Origin: Clostridium sp. OF03-18AA
GTDB taxonomy: Bacteria > Bacillota > Clostridia > Lachnospirales > Lachnospiraceae
Length of the DNA: 40,779 bases
Assembly: GCF_003478035.1 (NCBI RefSeq)
Contig: NZ_QUEP01000022.1
Location: 1 to 40,779 of the forward strand
Direction of reading: 5' to 3'
Shown here: piece by piece, positions 32,306 through 40,779 of the stretch
Layout of the letters: the number at the start of each line of letters is the position of its first letter
How positions within the stretch are numbered: position 1 is the stretch's first letter
The notes under the pieces: generated by a model
Database searches by the model: none
Told to the model about the DNA's origin: nothing
The model's input: only the letters and a program-made list of their open reading frames with translations
Position numbers and translations under genes: made by a program

Positions 32306-32800
32306 ATGAACATCGTATTATACGAGCCGGAAATGCCGGCCAACACAGGAAATATCGGGCGAACCTGCGTGGCAACGAACACGAAGCTGCACCTGATCGA
32401 GCCGCTGGGATTTAAGCTCAGCGAAAAACATCTGGTCCGTGCTGGACTGGACTACTGGGACAAGCTGGATGTGACGGTGTACAGTGATTATCAGGATTTC
32501 TTAAAGAAGAATCCGGGAGCAAAGATCTACATGGCGACCACCAAAGGCGAACATGTATACACGGATGTTCCGTATGATCCGGACGCCTATATCATGTTCG
32601 GACCGGAGAGCCGCGGGATCCCGGAGGAGATCCTTGTGGAGAACCGTGAAAACTGTATCCGGATCCCGATGTGGGGAGATATCAGGTCCTTAAATCTTTC
32701 AAATTCCGTGGCGATCGTGCTCTATGAGGCGCTCAGACAGAACGGGTTTGAGAAGATGACGATGGAAGGACATCTGCATCATCTGCACTGGAAAGAGTAG
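32306..32800 (+). CDS. trmL: tRNA (cytidine(34)-2'-O)-methyltransferase TrmL
   Basis: A SPOUT-class methyltransferase that 2'-O-methylates the wobble nucleotide of leucine tRNAs. The 164-residue length is typical of TrmL. Motifs: LYEPEMPANTGNIGRTCVAT at the N-terminus, LIEPLGFKL, FGPESRGIP, and the trefoil-knot cofactor region IPMWGDIRSLNLSNSVAIVL. The start at 32306 follows AGGAG by about 10 bases. The gene lies 149 bases after the aminotransferase and may be read from its own promoter; a repeat and an inverted repeat fill the gap. Confidence 0.95.
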   Translation: MNIVLYEPEMPANTGNIGRTCVATNTKLHLIEPLGFKLSEKHLVRAGLDYWDKLDVTVYSDYQDFLKKNPGAKIYMATTKGEHVYTDVPYDPDAYIMFGPESRGIPEEILVENRENCIRIPMWGDIRSLNLSNSVAIVLYEALRQNGFEKMTMEGHLHHLHWKE

Positions 32801-32886
32801 AAATTCTGCGGATTCCTCCGGAAGGTGAGACACCGGAAGGATCCGTACAGCCTGGAAAAGGAAAAAGGGGAAAGAGGAAAACAATC

Positions 32887-34425
32887 ATGATGAATGAAAA
32901 ATGGGAAGAACAGTTTCGCGAACAGATCCATGATTTCGTGGAGACAATTGAAAAATTTGACAAAGGCGAGATCGACCGGAAGGCATACAAGGGAATCTCC
33001 GGAGGATTCGGAAGCTATGCGCAGCGGGATCCTTCCAAACATATGCTGCGTCTCAGAATGGCAGGCGGAAACCTGACGGAAAAGCGCCTGGAATTCCTTA
33101 CAGAGGCGGTAAAGGATTACGGTGTGGAGCTCATGAAGCTTACGACATGTGAGACTGTCCAGCTTCACAATTTAAAGGCGGAGCAGATTCCGGTCCTCAT
33201 GGAAAAAGCAATCGATGCCGAGATCTACAGCCGGGGCGGCGGCGGAGACAATCCGAGAAATATCATGATGAGCCCGCTCTCCGGAGTACAGAAAGGGGAA
33301 GCATTCGATGTAAAGCCGTATGCGGAGGCAGCGGCAGAGTATCTGCTCTCCATCGCTGGTGAAATCCATATGCCGAGAAAGCTGAAAGTGGCGTTCTGCA
33401 ACGGAGCTGACGATTCTGTACACAGTGCATTCCGTGATATGGGATTCATGGCAAATCCGGACGGAACATTCACACTCCGGATCGCCGGCGGACTCGGCGG
33501 CGGCTATAAGATGGGAGTCCTCGTAGATGAACATGTCCAGGCGACAGAGATCCTTTACTATATCCGCGCCATGATCGAGACATTCTGCCAGCACGGCAAT
33601 TATGAGAACCGCGCGAAAGCCCGCACCCGTTTCATGCAGGAGACACTGGGAGTTGACGGATTAAAGACGGCGTTTCTTGAGAACGTGCAGAAAATGAAAG
33701 AAAAAGGCGGTCTGGACTTCCATGTGGAAGAAAAAACGGTTACGAAAAAAGGTTCCGGAGAAATCTCTGATAAGCGCGTCATTGCCCAGAAACAGCCGGG
33801 ACTCTACGCAGTCGCTTATCATCCGATCGGAGGATGTCTCCCGGCTGGAAAACCGGCAGAGCTTCTCGCACTTTTAAAGGAGATCCCGGATGCAGAGTGC
33901 CGGATCGCACCGCATGAGACGATCTATATCATCAACCTGACTGCAGACGAGGCAAAGAAGGTTCTCGCAGCAACGGCTGACGGAGCCCAGACAGCCTTTG
34001 AGAACAGTGTTGCATGTATCGGCGCATCAATCTGCCAGCAGGGCGTCAGAGACAGCCAGGCGGCGCTCAGCGCGGCTGTAGCGGCTGTCAGAGAGGCAGG
34101 AATCCCGGACGGCGCTCTTCCGAAGATCTGTATTTCCGGATGTCCGTCCAGCTGTTCCGCGCATCAGGCGGCGGCGCTCGGTTTCCAGGGCGCAGCAAAG
34201 GCCGTAGACGGAAAGCCGGAGTCTGCGTTTAAGATGTTCGTCGGTGGAAGCGATAAACTCGGTGCGGCAAAATTCGGCGAGGCCGGAGCCGTGATCCTGG
34301 AGCGTGATCTTCCGAAGCTTCTCGTGGAGCTTGGAAAAGCAGCGGCAGCATCTAACATGAACTGGGAGACCTGGATCGCTGGTCATGGGGATGAATTCCG
34401 GGCGATTGTGGAAAAGTACGCGTAA
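32887..34425 (+). CDS. Nitrite/sulfite reductase-like siroheme [4Fe-4S] protein
   Basis: A 512-residue hemoprotein of the nitrite/sulfite reductase superfamily. The two half-domains are visible: an N-terminal ferredoxin-like segment (SKHMLRLRMAGGNLTEKRLE, then KLTTCETVQLHNL), siroheme-contact residues including RGGGGDNPRN and GGLGGGYKMGV, and a second repeat starting AYHPIGGCLPAG. The cluster motif is CIGASIC (CxxxxxC), and later CISGCPSSCSAH contains CPSSC (CxxxC), giving the four ligands that bridge the [4Fe-4S] cluster to siroheme. It should reduce sulfite or nitrite with six electrons, probably from ferredoxin. It stands alone, ending at a strong terminator. Assimilatory, detoxifying or another role cannot be separated by sequence alone. 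Confidence 0.9.
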   Translation: MMNEKWEEQFREQIHDFVETIEKFDKGEIDRKAYKGISGGFGSYAQRDPSKHMLRLRMAGGNLTEKRLEFLTEAVKDYGVELMKLTTCETVQLHNLKAEQIPVLMEKAIDAEIYSRGGGGDNPRNIMMSPLSGVQKGEAFDVKPYAEAAAEYLLSIAGEIHMPRKLKVAFCNGADDSVHSAFRDMGFMANPDGTFTLRIAGGLGGGYKMGVLVDEHVQATEILYYIRAMIETFCQHGNYENRAKARTRFMQETLGVDGLKTAFLENVQKMKEKGGLDFHVEEKTVTKKGSGEISDKRVIAQKQPGLYAVAYHPIGGCLPAGKPAELLALLKEIPDAECRIAPHETIYIINLTADEAKKVLAATADGAQTAFENSVACIGASICQQGVRDSQAALSAAVAAVREAGIPDGALPKICISGCPSSCSAHQAAALGFQGAAKAVDGKPESAFKMFVGGSDKLGAAKFGEAGAVILERDLPKLLVELGKAAAASNMNWETWIAGHGDEFRAIVEKYA

Positions 34426-34468
34426 AAGACTGCGTGCTGTGGAAAGACGGAATCCTTATAAATATAAA

Positions 34469-34504
34469 AATGTCGGCAGTTTTAATCTACTGCCGACATT
34501 TTTT
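34469..34504. terminator. Terminator after the siroheme reductase
   Basis: AATGTCGGCAGT (34469-34480) pairs perfectly with ACTGCCGACATT (34489-34500), followed by a T-run to 34504. An A-run before it may also serve the convergent yhaN-like gene. Confidence 0.88.
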
Positions 34505-34574
34505 GCAGAAAACGTGGATTTTTGTTCGCAGCCGGGAAGGCGCTGAACAATTATGGATCGGTCAGGACAGGATC

Positions 34575-36419
34575 TTACATCTCGATCAACTGAAACGGCA
34601 CCTGTCTTGCGCGCAGCATCTGCGCTTCGCGGCGATGGCAGGTGAAGATGATGATCTGACCGCCGTAGGCGGAGGCAAGCCATTCGAGAGCTGTTTTCAG
34701 GCGATCATCATCGTACTGGGTAAAGCTGTCGTCGAAGATCAGCGGAAAACCTCCGGATTCGGAGCCGGACCCCGTGAGAAGCTTTGCGGCGGCAAGGCGC
34801 AGGGCGAGATAGACCTGGTCCATGGTTCCGCTGCTGACGTTTTCGAGCGGGACGAGCTTTGTCTTCGTGTTCAGGAAGACGTTCAGATTCTCGTCGATGC
34901 TCATGCTGTCGTAGATCCCGCCGGTGATGCCGGTGATGTACTGGGAGGCCTCTTTATTCAGATAAAGTCCGAAGGAATCACGGATCGTGGAAGAGAGATC
35001 TGCCATAGTCTCCTGGGCGAGGTCGATGGCGACGATCTCATCGTGGATCCGGTCATTCTCTGCAAGTGTCCGTTTTAATGCTTTTGCTTTATTCTTGCAG
35101 TTGCTTAAATGCTCCAGCTTCTTTTCCAGTTCCCACTGGGTCCGCTGCTGCTTTTCGATCATCTCGCTGCAGCCGGCCTGTCTTGTCTGGAGATTGCTCA
35201 GATCTTCCAGGAATTTCCGGATTTCCGCCTCGGACTGGGCGACCATATCACAGAGCTTCGAAAATTCGCCCATCCGCGCGCGGAATGCGTTCATGGCATC
35301 TTCGGACACTGCGGAATCTCCGAGATGTCTCGCAAGAAGAGCGCCAAGTTCCGCCGAGGTGCTGTCGCACATTTTGTGATATTCTTTATCTTTCTGACGG
35401 AAGATCAGGGAGATGATAAAAAAGATCACAGCCGCCGCCACAGAAGCTCCGCAGACAGGGAGATATGCGGTGAGATTGAAATATCCAAGAGCCGCCGCTG
35501 CCCCGAGTCCTGCGATCCCGAGAACGGCCGTAAGCGCGGACAGGACTTTTCTGGACTTCTTGCTGCACTCCATATTCAGCATATTGTATTCACTGTATAA
35601 TTTTTCTGCATTGGAGGATATCGCATCCACGGAAGCCTGGTCTGTAAAACCATTGTCTGCCAGGACTTTCTTTCCGTTTGCGAGTTTCTCGTCCAGATCC
35701 TTTTTCTGTGTCTGGGTATTTTCGATCAGTCCATTGACCTGGGTCCGCATATTCTGGTAGGAGGCGAGCTGGTTCTCGTATTCCGGGCCGGCGATCTCAG
35801 ATTCAATATTCCGGATCTCAGCGAGAAGAGAGGTGAATTCCCGGCTTGCCTCCGGGATCAGCCCGGCTTCGAGCGAACGTTTCTGGTTGCGCAGGAATGC
35901 GGTGGCTTTTGTGATATTTAAGGAAATATTGCCGGTGGTATTCATGTTGGCAATGTAATACTTAAGTTCCGTCACCATTCCGTCCTCGGTGGCGCTCTTC
36001 AGCTGGCCGATGCTGATCGTGTTATTGTACATGGTCTCAGTGAGCCCGTTTAAGAGCCTGGAGATAAACTCCGGACTTGCGTTCTCCTCAAGACCTTTTG
36101 TCTCATTGATGATCTTTAAAGACTTATTTTCTTTCCGGAACCGCCGCTCGATGCGGTAGATGGTCCCATCTTTTTCCAGTCTCAGCCAGCCTTCGTAGGT
36201 CCCGCTGTTTTCCCACGGTTCGTACTTTGTATACAGGTCATTTTTTGCCGCCCGTCCCCGCCCGCGCTCGATCCCGAAGAGCATGCCGCGGATAAAGGTG
36301 TGGAGCGTGGATTTTCCGGCTTCGTTCTTTCCGTAGATAATGTTGATCCCGTCGTTGAAGGAGAGGGTCCGGTCATGAAATTTTCCGAACCCGTCGATAT
36401 GTAATTCGAGTAATCTCAT
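34575..36419 (-). CDS. YhaN-like SMC/Rad50-type ATPase with two membrane segments
   Basis: A 614-residue ABC-type ATPase of the SbcC/Rad50/YhaN group. Walker A is GKNEAGKST (30-38). Coiled coil runs over about 190-290 and 385-470. The ABC signature-like ENVSSGTMDQVYLALRLAAA and Walker B PLIFDDSFTQYDDDRL lie near the C-terminus, followed by IIIFTCHRRE. Two adjacent hydrophobic helices (about 300-345: VLSALTAVLGIAGLGAAAAL and AAAVIFFIISLIF) sit between the coiled-coil arms, as in some YhaN proteins, and would place the arm tip at the membrane. It overlaps the upstream nuclease gene by 4 bases (ATGA), so the two form a complex-like operon. Likely role: DNA end or break processing. Confidence 0.85.
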   Translation of the reverse strand: MRLLELHIDGFGKFHDRTLSFNDGINIIYGKNEAGKSTLHTFIRGMLFGIERGRGRAAKNDLYTKYEPWENSGTYEGWLRLEKDGTIYRIERRFRKENKSLKIINETKGLEENASPEFISRLLNGLTETMYNNTISIGQLKSATEDGMVTELKYYIANMNTTGNISLNITKATAFLRNQKRSLEAGLIPEASREFTSLLAEIRNIESEIAGPEYENQLASYQNMRTQVNGLIENTQTQKKDLDEKLANGKKVLADNGFTDQASVDAISSNAEKLYSEYNMLNMECSKKSRKVLSALTAVLGIAGLGAAAALGYFNLTAYLPVCGASVAAAVIFFIISLIFRQKDKEYHKMCDSTSAELGALLARHLGDSAVSEDAMNAFRARMGEFSKLCDMVAQSEAEIRKFLEDLSNLQTRQAGCSEMIEKQQRTQWELEKKLEHLSNCKNKAKALKRTLAENDRIHDEIVAIDLAQETMADLSSTIRDSFGLYLNKEASQYITGITGGIYDSMSIDENLNVFLNTKTKLVPLENVSSGTMDQVYLALRLAAAKLLTGSGSESGGFPLIFDDSFTQYDDDRLKTALEWLASAYGGQIIIFTCHRREAQMLRARQVPFQLIEM

Positions 36420-37492
36420 GGCTGACTCCTTTCGTCTTTTGTCATAAGCAGGGCGTGGATCCCGTAATAAAGCGCTTTTTTCTCCACAGGACTCATATCT
36501 TCCTTCATGAGCGCCTGGATATAAAAGCCGATCATGTCGCTCGGATGTTCCGCGAACAATGCGTGGAAATCATACTGCGGTTCCGATTCATCCAGGATCT
36601 CGATGATATTCCACTGACCGGAGAGAAGATCCAGGTCAAAACTGATATCAGGATCCCGCATGCCGCGGATGCGGAAACGATAGATATTGCCTGCGCCGCG
36701 CTTGCGGATCTCATCGGCAATGATCTGGGAGAGCTCGGTGTTGGTCGTCTGAGGAGTTACATTGACCACTAACGGGATATACTGGGCCTGGCAGACTTCC
36801 TTAAACTGCAGGGAGGTCACATGACCGCTCGCGTTGTCGATTTCCCCGACAAAATATCCGTGCGGTCCGGTCTCCGTCATGTCGAGCGGTTCCGGGGAAC
36901 CTGCGTAGGCCATGCGGTTTTCCAGGAGAACCTCCGGCTTGTGGATATGCCCAAGGGCGATATAGGAGAACGGGGATGCAGCCAGTGCATTCCGGTCAAA
37001 AGGAACATGCTTTGCATCACCGCCATGGAGCATGAGGATCCGGGTACGTCGGGATGCCGGAAGAGAGATGTTGTCGGCCTTTGCCTCGGTGATCTCGGCA
37101 GTGTGATAGCTGAATCCGTAAACTTCTGTGTTCAGCTCCTCAAAATAGACGGAAGAGAGGTCCTCGTCCATCAGAAATGTCACGTTCGGCGCCCAGGTAA
37201 AGCTGAGGAGTGCGGAACTCTTCCGGATCCGGTCATGGTTTCCGGCAATGATGACAACTCTGGTCCCGGGGATCGTGGAGAACAGATAGTTGACTTCCTT
37301 CAAGTCGCGGGCCAGCGGCTGGCGGTGGAACAGATCGCCGGAGATCAGAAGGAGATCGGCGCGGGAGTCTCTCGCGTCCTCAATGATTCCCTGGAATGTC
37401 AGTCGGATCGCCTGTTCCCGCTTTTTGCCCCAGGGCTTATCACTGTCCGGGATCATGCCCCAGTGGATATCGGCGGTGTGGATAAATTTCAT
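36416..37492 (-). CDS. YhaO/SbcD-like metallophosphoesterase (DNA exonuclease)
   Basis: A calcineurin-like phosphoesterase of the Mre11/SbcD/YhaO group, the nuclease partner of Rad50-like ATPases. Metal-binding motifs in order: FIHTADIHWG, LISGDLFHRQP, IIAGNHDRIR, LHGGDAKHVPF and ALGHIHKPE. The remaining about 150 residues form the capping region. I start at 37492 (MKFIHTAD) because GGAGGA precedes that ATG by 5 bases; upstream in-frame ATGs at 37504 and 37567 lack one. It is the first gene of the two-gene operon. Together they resemble SbcCD, but the ATPase is shorter than SbcC and membrane-linked. Confidence 0.88.
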   Translation of the reverse strand: MKFIHTADIHWGMIPDSDKPWGKKREQAIRLTFQGIIEDARDSRADLLLISGDLFHRQPLARDLKEVNYLFSTIPGTRVVIIAGNHDRIRKSSALLSFTWAPNVTFLMDEDLSSVYFEELNTEVYGFSYHTAEITEAKADNISLPASRRTRILMLHGGDAKHVPFDRNALAASPFSYIALGHIHKPEVLLENRMAYAGSPEPLDMTETGPHGYFVGEIDNASGHVTSLQFKEVCQAQYIPLVVNVTPQTTNTELSQIIADEIRKRGAGNIYRFRIRGMRDPDISFDLDLLSGQWNIIEILDESEPQYDFHALFAEHPSDMIGFYIQALMKEDMSPVEKKALYYGIHALLMTKDERSQP

Positions 37493-37629
37493 ACATTCCT
37501 CCATGGTGTATGGATTGCAGATACACTGCGCTCCAGTATCAAGGTAGTGGACTATGAAAGTCCGCAAAACGTGTTTTTCAAGTTACCGCGGCAGTTCGGT
37601 CATCAGGGGATCGCCGTCGCGTAAATGTG

Positions 37630-37661
37630 AAAAGGAGCGCAACAGATCATCTGTGCGCTCC
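37630..37661 (-). terminator. Terminator of asnS
   Basis: On the minus strand a GGAGCGC...GCGCTCC stem with inner ACAGAT/ATCTGT pairing and one bulged base is followed by TTTTC. It lies 48 bases beyond the asnS stop. Confidence 0.75.
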
Positions 37662-37708
37662 CTGCGGCTGCCATGCATCGAAAGGACGCGGCGGGCTGCT
37701 GTTTTTCC

Positions 37709-39100
37709 TTATAACTCGCAGTTATTAACGGTACGCGGGAACGGGATCACGTCACGGATATTGCCCATTCCTGTGAGGTACATCACGCAGCGCTCAAAGC
37801 CGAGACCGAAACCGGAGTGGCGGACACTGCCGTATTTTCTGAGGTCGAGATAGAAGCCGTAGTCTTCCGGTTTTAATCCGAGCTCATTCATGCGGGCGAG
37901 AAGCTTGTCGTAATCGTCCTCACGCTGGCTTCCGCCGATGATCTCGCCGATACCCGGAACGAGGCAGTCCACAGCGGCAACTGTCTTTCCGTCCGGATTT
38001 AACTTCATGTAGAACGCCTTGATCTCCTTCGGGTAGTCGGTAACGAATACCGGTTTCTTGAAGATCTTCTCAGTCAGATAGCGCTCATGCTCTGTCTGGA
38101 GATCGCAGCCCCAGAATACCTTGTAATCGAACTCGTCGTTGTGCTCTTCGAGGAGCTTGACAGCCTCTGTGTAGGTAACACGGCCGAATTCGGAATTTAA
38201 TACGTTGTTTAAACGGTCGAGAAGTCCCTTGTCGACGAACTGGTTGAAGAAGTTCATCTCAGACGGAGCGTTCTCAAGAACGTAGCGGATGACATATTTT
38301 AACATGCCCTCTGCGACAGTCATATTGTCGTCAAGATCAGCAAATGCCATCTCCGGCTCGATCATCCAGAACTCGGCAGCATGACGGGTCGTGTTGGAAT
38401 TCTCAGCACGGAAGGTCGGTCCGAAGGTATAAACATTGCGGAATGCCATTGCGTAGGTCTCAGCGTTTAACTGTCCGCTTACGGTAAGGCTTGTATGCTT
38501 TCCAAAAAAGTCCTCGCTGTAATCAACTGCGCCGTCCTCAGTCTTCGGGACGTTATCGAGATCGAGAGTTGTTACCTGGAACATCTCGCCTGCGCCTTCA
38601 CAGTCACTGGATGTGATCAGAGGTGTGTGGACATAGACGAAGCCCTGCTCCTGGAAGTACTGGTGGATCGCGTAGGCGATCAGGGAACGCACACGGAATA
38701 CAGCCTGGAAGGTGTTGGTACGCGCACGAAGGTGCGGGATCGTACGAAGGTATTCGAAGGTGTGACGCTTTTTCTGGAGCGGGTAATCCGCGCTGGAAGC
38801 GCCTTCAACAGCAACCTCTGTCGCCTGGATCTCGAACGGCTGCTTTGCCTCCGGTGTTGCAACGAGAGTACCTTTTACGATGATGGAAGCGCCGACGTTT
38901 AACTTGGAAACTTCAGCGAAGTTTGCCATTGTATCATGGTAAACGATCTGTAAGGTATCGAAGCTTGTACCATCGTTTAATACGATAAAGCCGAATGCCT
39001 TGGAGTCACGGATGCTGCGGATCCAGCCACCGACGGTGATCTCCTTGTCTAAATATTTCTCACGCTCTTTAAAGAGCTCTTTGACTGTTGTCAACTGCAT
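37709..39100 (-). CDS. asnS: Asparaginyl-tRNA synthetase
   Basis: A class II synthetase charging tRNA-Asn. The 463 residues are full length. The N-terminal OB-fold anticodon-binding domain (about 1-105) includes [20 protein letters not shown]. The catalytic core has motif 1 ([20 protein letters not shown]), motif 2 ([20 protein letters not shown]) and motif 3 ([20 protein letters not shown]). Asn-specific residues rather than aspartyl ones are suggested by [11 protein letters not shown]. The start at 39100 follows AGAAGGAG; the frame extends to 39124. The TTGAAT-17-TATACT promoter at 39178-39206 and a palindrome at 39129-39145 lie upstream. No T-box leader is evident. Confidence 0.97.
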   Translation of the reverse strand: MQLTTVKELFKEREKYLDKEITVGGWIRSIRDSKAFGFIVLNDGTSFDTLQIVYHDTMANFAEVSKLNVGASIIVKGTLVATPEAKQPFEIQATEVAVEGASSADYPLQKKRHTFEYLRTIPHLRARTNTFQAVFRVRSLIAYAIHQYFQEQGFVYVHTPLITSSDCEGAGEMFQVTTLDLDNVPKTEDGAVDYSEDFFGKHTSLTVSGQLNAETYAMAFRNVYTFGPTFRAENSNTTRHAAEFWMIEPEMAFADLDDNMTVAEGMLKYVIRYVLENAPSEMNFFNQFVDKGLLDRLNNVLNSEFGRVTYTEAVKLLEEHNDEFDYKVFWGCDLQTEHERYLTEKIFKKPVFVTDYPKEIKAFYMKLNPDGKTVAAVDCLVPGIGEIIGGSQREDDYDKLLARMNELGLKPEDYGFYLDLRKYGSVRHSGFGLGFERCVMYLTGMGNIRDVIPFPRTVNNCEL

Positions 39101-39128
39101 GATTGTTTCTCCTTCTAAATACATCTCC

Positions 39129-39145
39129 TGTAACAGTGTGTTACA
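39129..39145. promoter_or_regulatory. Perfect palindrome in the asnS leader
   Basis: TGTAACA (39129-39135), GTG, TGTTACA (39139-39145). It lies about 30 bases downstream of the asnS -10 box and 29 bases before the start codon, a place where a repressor or a small mRNA stem could act. No known operator was matched with confidence. Confidence 0.35.
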
Positions 39146-39177
39146 TAGTCTCTTCTTTTTAAATGCAATCTGCTACT

Positions 39178-39206
39178 AGTATAGCGTATTTTGTGTGTGG
39201 ATTCAA
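39178..39206 (-). promoter_or_regulatory. Promoter of asnS
   Basis: On the minus strand TTGAAT (39206-39201), a 17-base spacer and TATACT (39183-39178). The leader would be about 70 bases. Confidence 0.65.
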
Positions 39207-39330
39207 GGAAAAATGGGCATAAGACGGGGCTTTTCGCACTTTTCCCGCACATTTTTCTGCGCATGGGAAACAGATAAAATCAGATAAAAAGACAAAAAGT
39301 AAGTAAAGTATCCGGATAAATAAAATATTT

Positions 39331-39362
39331 TTGTAGAATTTACAGTGAATATCCATTATAAT
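39331..39362 (+). promoter_or_regulatory. Tentative promoter of the rightward M20 gene
   Basis: A consensus TATAAT at 39357-39362 lies 31 bases before the start codon. The best -35 (TTGTAG, 39331-39336) is 20 bases away, a poor spacing, so the -10 is more credible than the -35. Confidence 0.4.
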
Positions 39363-39393
39363 AGAGAAAAACATCACACGGGAGGGCAAACGA

Positions 39394-40704
39394 ATGAATA
39401 TTTACGATCGGATCAAGACCATGAGCGATGAGATGGCGGGTGACCTTACAGCGCAGAGACGTGACTTTCATAAGTACGCGGAGCCGGGCTGGTTTGAGAT
39501 GAGGACATCGTCCATTATTGCACGGAAACTGACAGAGCTCGGATATGAAGTTCTTGTCGGAGATCAGGTCTGCAAAAAGGATTCCAGAATGGGCGTTCCG
39601 TCTGAGGAAAAGTTAGAGGAACAGTATGAGCGTGCCGTTGCCCAGGGAGCGGATCCGGAGTTTGTTAAGTACACAAAGGGAGGAATGACCGGTGTGATCG
39701 GAATCCTGCGCTGCGGCGAGGGCCCGACGGTTGCCATGCGGTTTGATATCGATGCCCTCGGCGTATTCGAGGAGCATGATCCGAGCCACAGACCGGCGAA
39801 AGAGGGATTTAACTCCGTAAATGAAGGCTTCATGCATGCCTGCGGACATGATGGACATGCCACCATTGGTCTTGGTGTGGCGAAAGTCCTGATGTCTATT
39901 AAGGATCAGCTCCATGGAACCGTGAAACTGATCTTCCAGCCGGCAGAAGAGGGTGTCCGCGGTGCGAAATCCATCGTTGATAACGGGCATCTTGACGGTG
40001 TGGATTACCTGATCGGCTCTCATGTGACAAATAAGAAAGAGGACGATCCGGCAGTGGTAATTCCGGGAAGCTATGGCTCTCTCGCAACGACAAAATATGA
40101 TGTGATCTTCCACGGAAAATCTGCCCATGCGGGCGGATCACCGGAGGTTGGGCGGAATGTCATGCTGGCAGTCGGGACGGCGATCTTAAACCTTTATGCG
40201 ATTCCGCGTCACTCCGGCGGCGTGTCCAGAGTAAATGTGGGAACTGTTGTTGCCGGAAGCGGACGGAATGTTATCGCGGACGAGGCGAAGATGGAGATCG
40301 AGGTTCGCGGTGAGACCACCGAGATCAACGAGTACATGAAAAATTACGCAGTGAACATTATCGAGAGCGCGGCAAAAATGCACGGATGCACCTGCGAGAT
40401 GAAGCTTATGGGCGCGGCAAACTCCCTGACGAGCAGTGAGGCGCTGATGGAGCGGGTGAAGAGAGTCTGCGAGGAAGATCTCCATCTGCCAGTTGCGAAG
40501 GAAATGAGCAGCAAAAACGGCGGCAGCGAGGATGTCTCCTATATGATGAACCGTGTTCAGGAACAGGGCGGACAGGCGACCTTCATGCGAGTCCTCACCC
40601 ACGAAGCCGGCCCGGGTCACAGCCGTATCTTCGATATCGACGAGCAGGTTCTTCCGAATGCGGTGAAGATCTTCTGCGGTGTGGTTTATGACATTATGCA
40701 CTAA
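39394..40704 (+). CDS. M20-family amidohydrolase (AbgA-like)
   Basis: A 436-residue zinc amidohydrolase related to p-aminobenzoyl-glutamate hydrolase subunit A and other M20D enzymes. Motifs in order: RRDFHKYAEPGWFEMRTSS, the metal-site AMRFDIDALGVFEEHD (Asp), FMHACGHDGHATIGLG (Cys/His ligands), FQPAEEGVRGAKSIV (catalytic Glu and ligand), the lid GKSAHAGGSPEVGRNVMLA, and a late EAGPGHSRIFDID (His ligand). An insert at about 65-90 (rich in E, K and R) separates the first two metal motifs, as in AbgA. The ribosome site GGGAGG precedes the ATG. It has its own promoter and is distinct from the AbgB-like gene at 15141. Confidence 0.88.
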   Translation: MNIYDRIKTMSDEMAGDLTAQRRDFHKYAEPGWFEMRTSSIIARKLTELGYEVLVGDQVCKKDSRMGVPSEEKLEEQYERAVAQGADPEFVKYTKGGMTGVIGILRCGEGPTVAMRFDIDALGVFEEHDPSHRPAKEGFNSVNEGFMHACGHDGHATIGLGVAKVLMSIKDQLHGTVKLIFQPAEEGVRGAKSIVDNGHLDGVDYLIGSHVTNKKEDDPAVVIPGSYGSLATTKYDVIFHGKSAHAGGSPEVGRNVMLAVGTAILNLYAIPRHSGGVSRVNVGTVVAGSGRNVIADEAKMEIEVRGETTEINEYMKNYAVNIIESAAKMHGCTCEMKLMGAANSLTSSEALMERVKRVCEEDLHLPVAKEMSSKNGGSEDVSYMMNRVQEQGGQATFMRVLTHEAGPGHSRIFDIDEQVLPNAVKIFCGVVYDIMH

Positions 40705-40737
40705 TGGATGAGAAGTGCATGCGATAAAAAGCCAGAT

Positions 40738-40779
40738 AAAAAGGGGCTGTCGCATTAGCAAATATTTTTTGCTGGGCGG
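40738..40779 (+). terminator. Likely terminator cut by the right edge
   Basis: AAAAGGGGCTGTCGC followed by an AGCAAA/TTTGCT inner stem and GGGCGG at the edge looks like the left arm of a GC-rich hairpin after the M20 gene. The matching right arm would lie beyond the window. Confidence 0.3.

Noticed and set aside
34434..35078. 214-codon plus-strand frame over the YhaN-like gene and terminator
   Set aside because: It starts in the terminator region, has no ribosome site, and is antisense to a gene with Walker A and B motifs.
39101..39393. T-box leader for asnS
   Set aside because: No AGGGTGGNACCGCG-type T-box sequence or specifier loop was found between the promoter and the start.

Overview
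The window looks like chromosomal DNA of an anaerobic Gram-positive of the class Clostridia, most likely a Lachnospiraceae gut commensal. This rests on gene content and protein style: gdpP-rplI-dnaB order, MecA, a spore-type GH18 hydrolase, a CwlD-like amidase, a ChW-repeat deacetylase, RibU under an FMN riboswitch, a 56-residue 2[4Fe-4S] ferredoxin, and strong AGGAGG-type ribosome sites. No rRNA, tRNA, CRISPR array or prophage structural gene was seen. The genus is not determined.

Layout. 1-1700: a hairpin at the left edge that may be the end of an IS200/IS605 element, a weak ORF, a metallo-beta-lactamase-fold gene (-), and a highly structured intergenic region. 1736-5570: operon gdpP (c-di-AMP phosphodiesterase), rplI and dnaB, closed by a strong terminator. 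5827-8206: a MerR-like coiled-coil protein, a small ferredoxin (-), a divergent DUF1858 redox-disulfide protein, and mecA (-). 8450-11044: a three-gene module: a Hanks-type kinase fused to a ParA-like domain without the Walker lysine, a free-standing ParA-like protein with the same defect, and a small unknown protein. 11375-13024: a membrane-anchored GH18 protein. 13051-14794: two tandem paralogous tyrosine recombinases (-). 15141-20049: an M20 amidohydrolase and a threonine-aldolase-like enzyme (-), a CwlD-like amidase (+), and an M18 aminopeptidase (-). 20382-34425: a long rightward block: polysaccharide deacetylase; FMN riboswitch, ribU and a creatininase-family gene; threonylcarbamoyl-AMP synthase; dCMP deaminase; B12-binding radical SAM protein; DnaQ-like exonuclease; small membrane protein; VanW protein; a lone AIR-synthase C-domain protein; Lrp regulator with aminotransferase; trmL; a siroheme reductase. 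34575-39100 (-): YhaN-like and YhaO-like ATPase/nuclease pair and asnS. 39394-40704: a second M20 (AbgA-like) amidohydrolase.

Most genes are housekeeping (replication, translation, second messenger, cell wall, proteolysis). The less ordinary parts are: (1) a promoter followed by several hairpins and an intrinsic terminator in front of gdpP, with possible alternative pairings; (2) a family of structured intergenic repeats (about 1558-1688, 7344-7412, 14967-15130, and a shorter match at 32249-32271); (3) a separate 54-base hairpin repeat in two copies 12 kb apart, with all four differences being transitions; (4) the kinase/pseudo-ParA module; (5) the recombinase pair; (6) the FMN riboswitch, ribU and creatininase arrangement. 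All functional claims come from reading motifs by eye. No database search or folding program was run.
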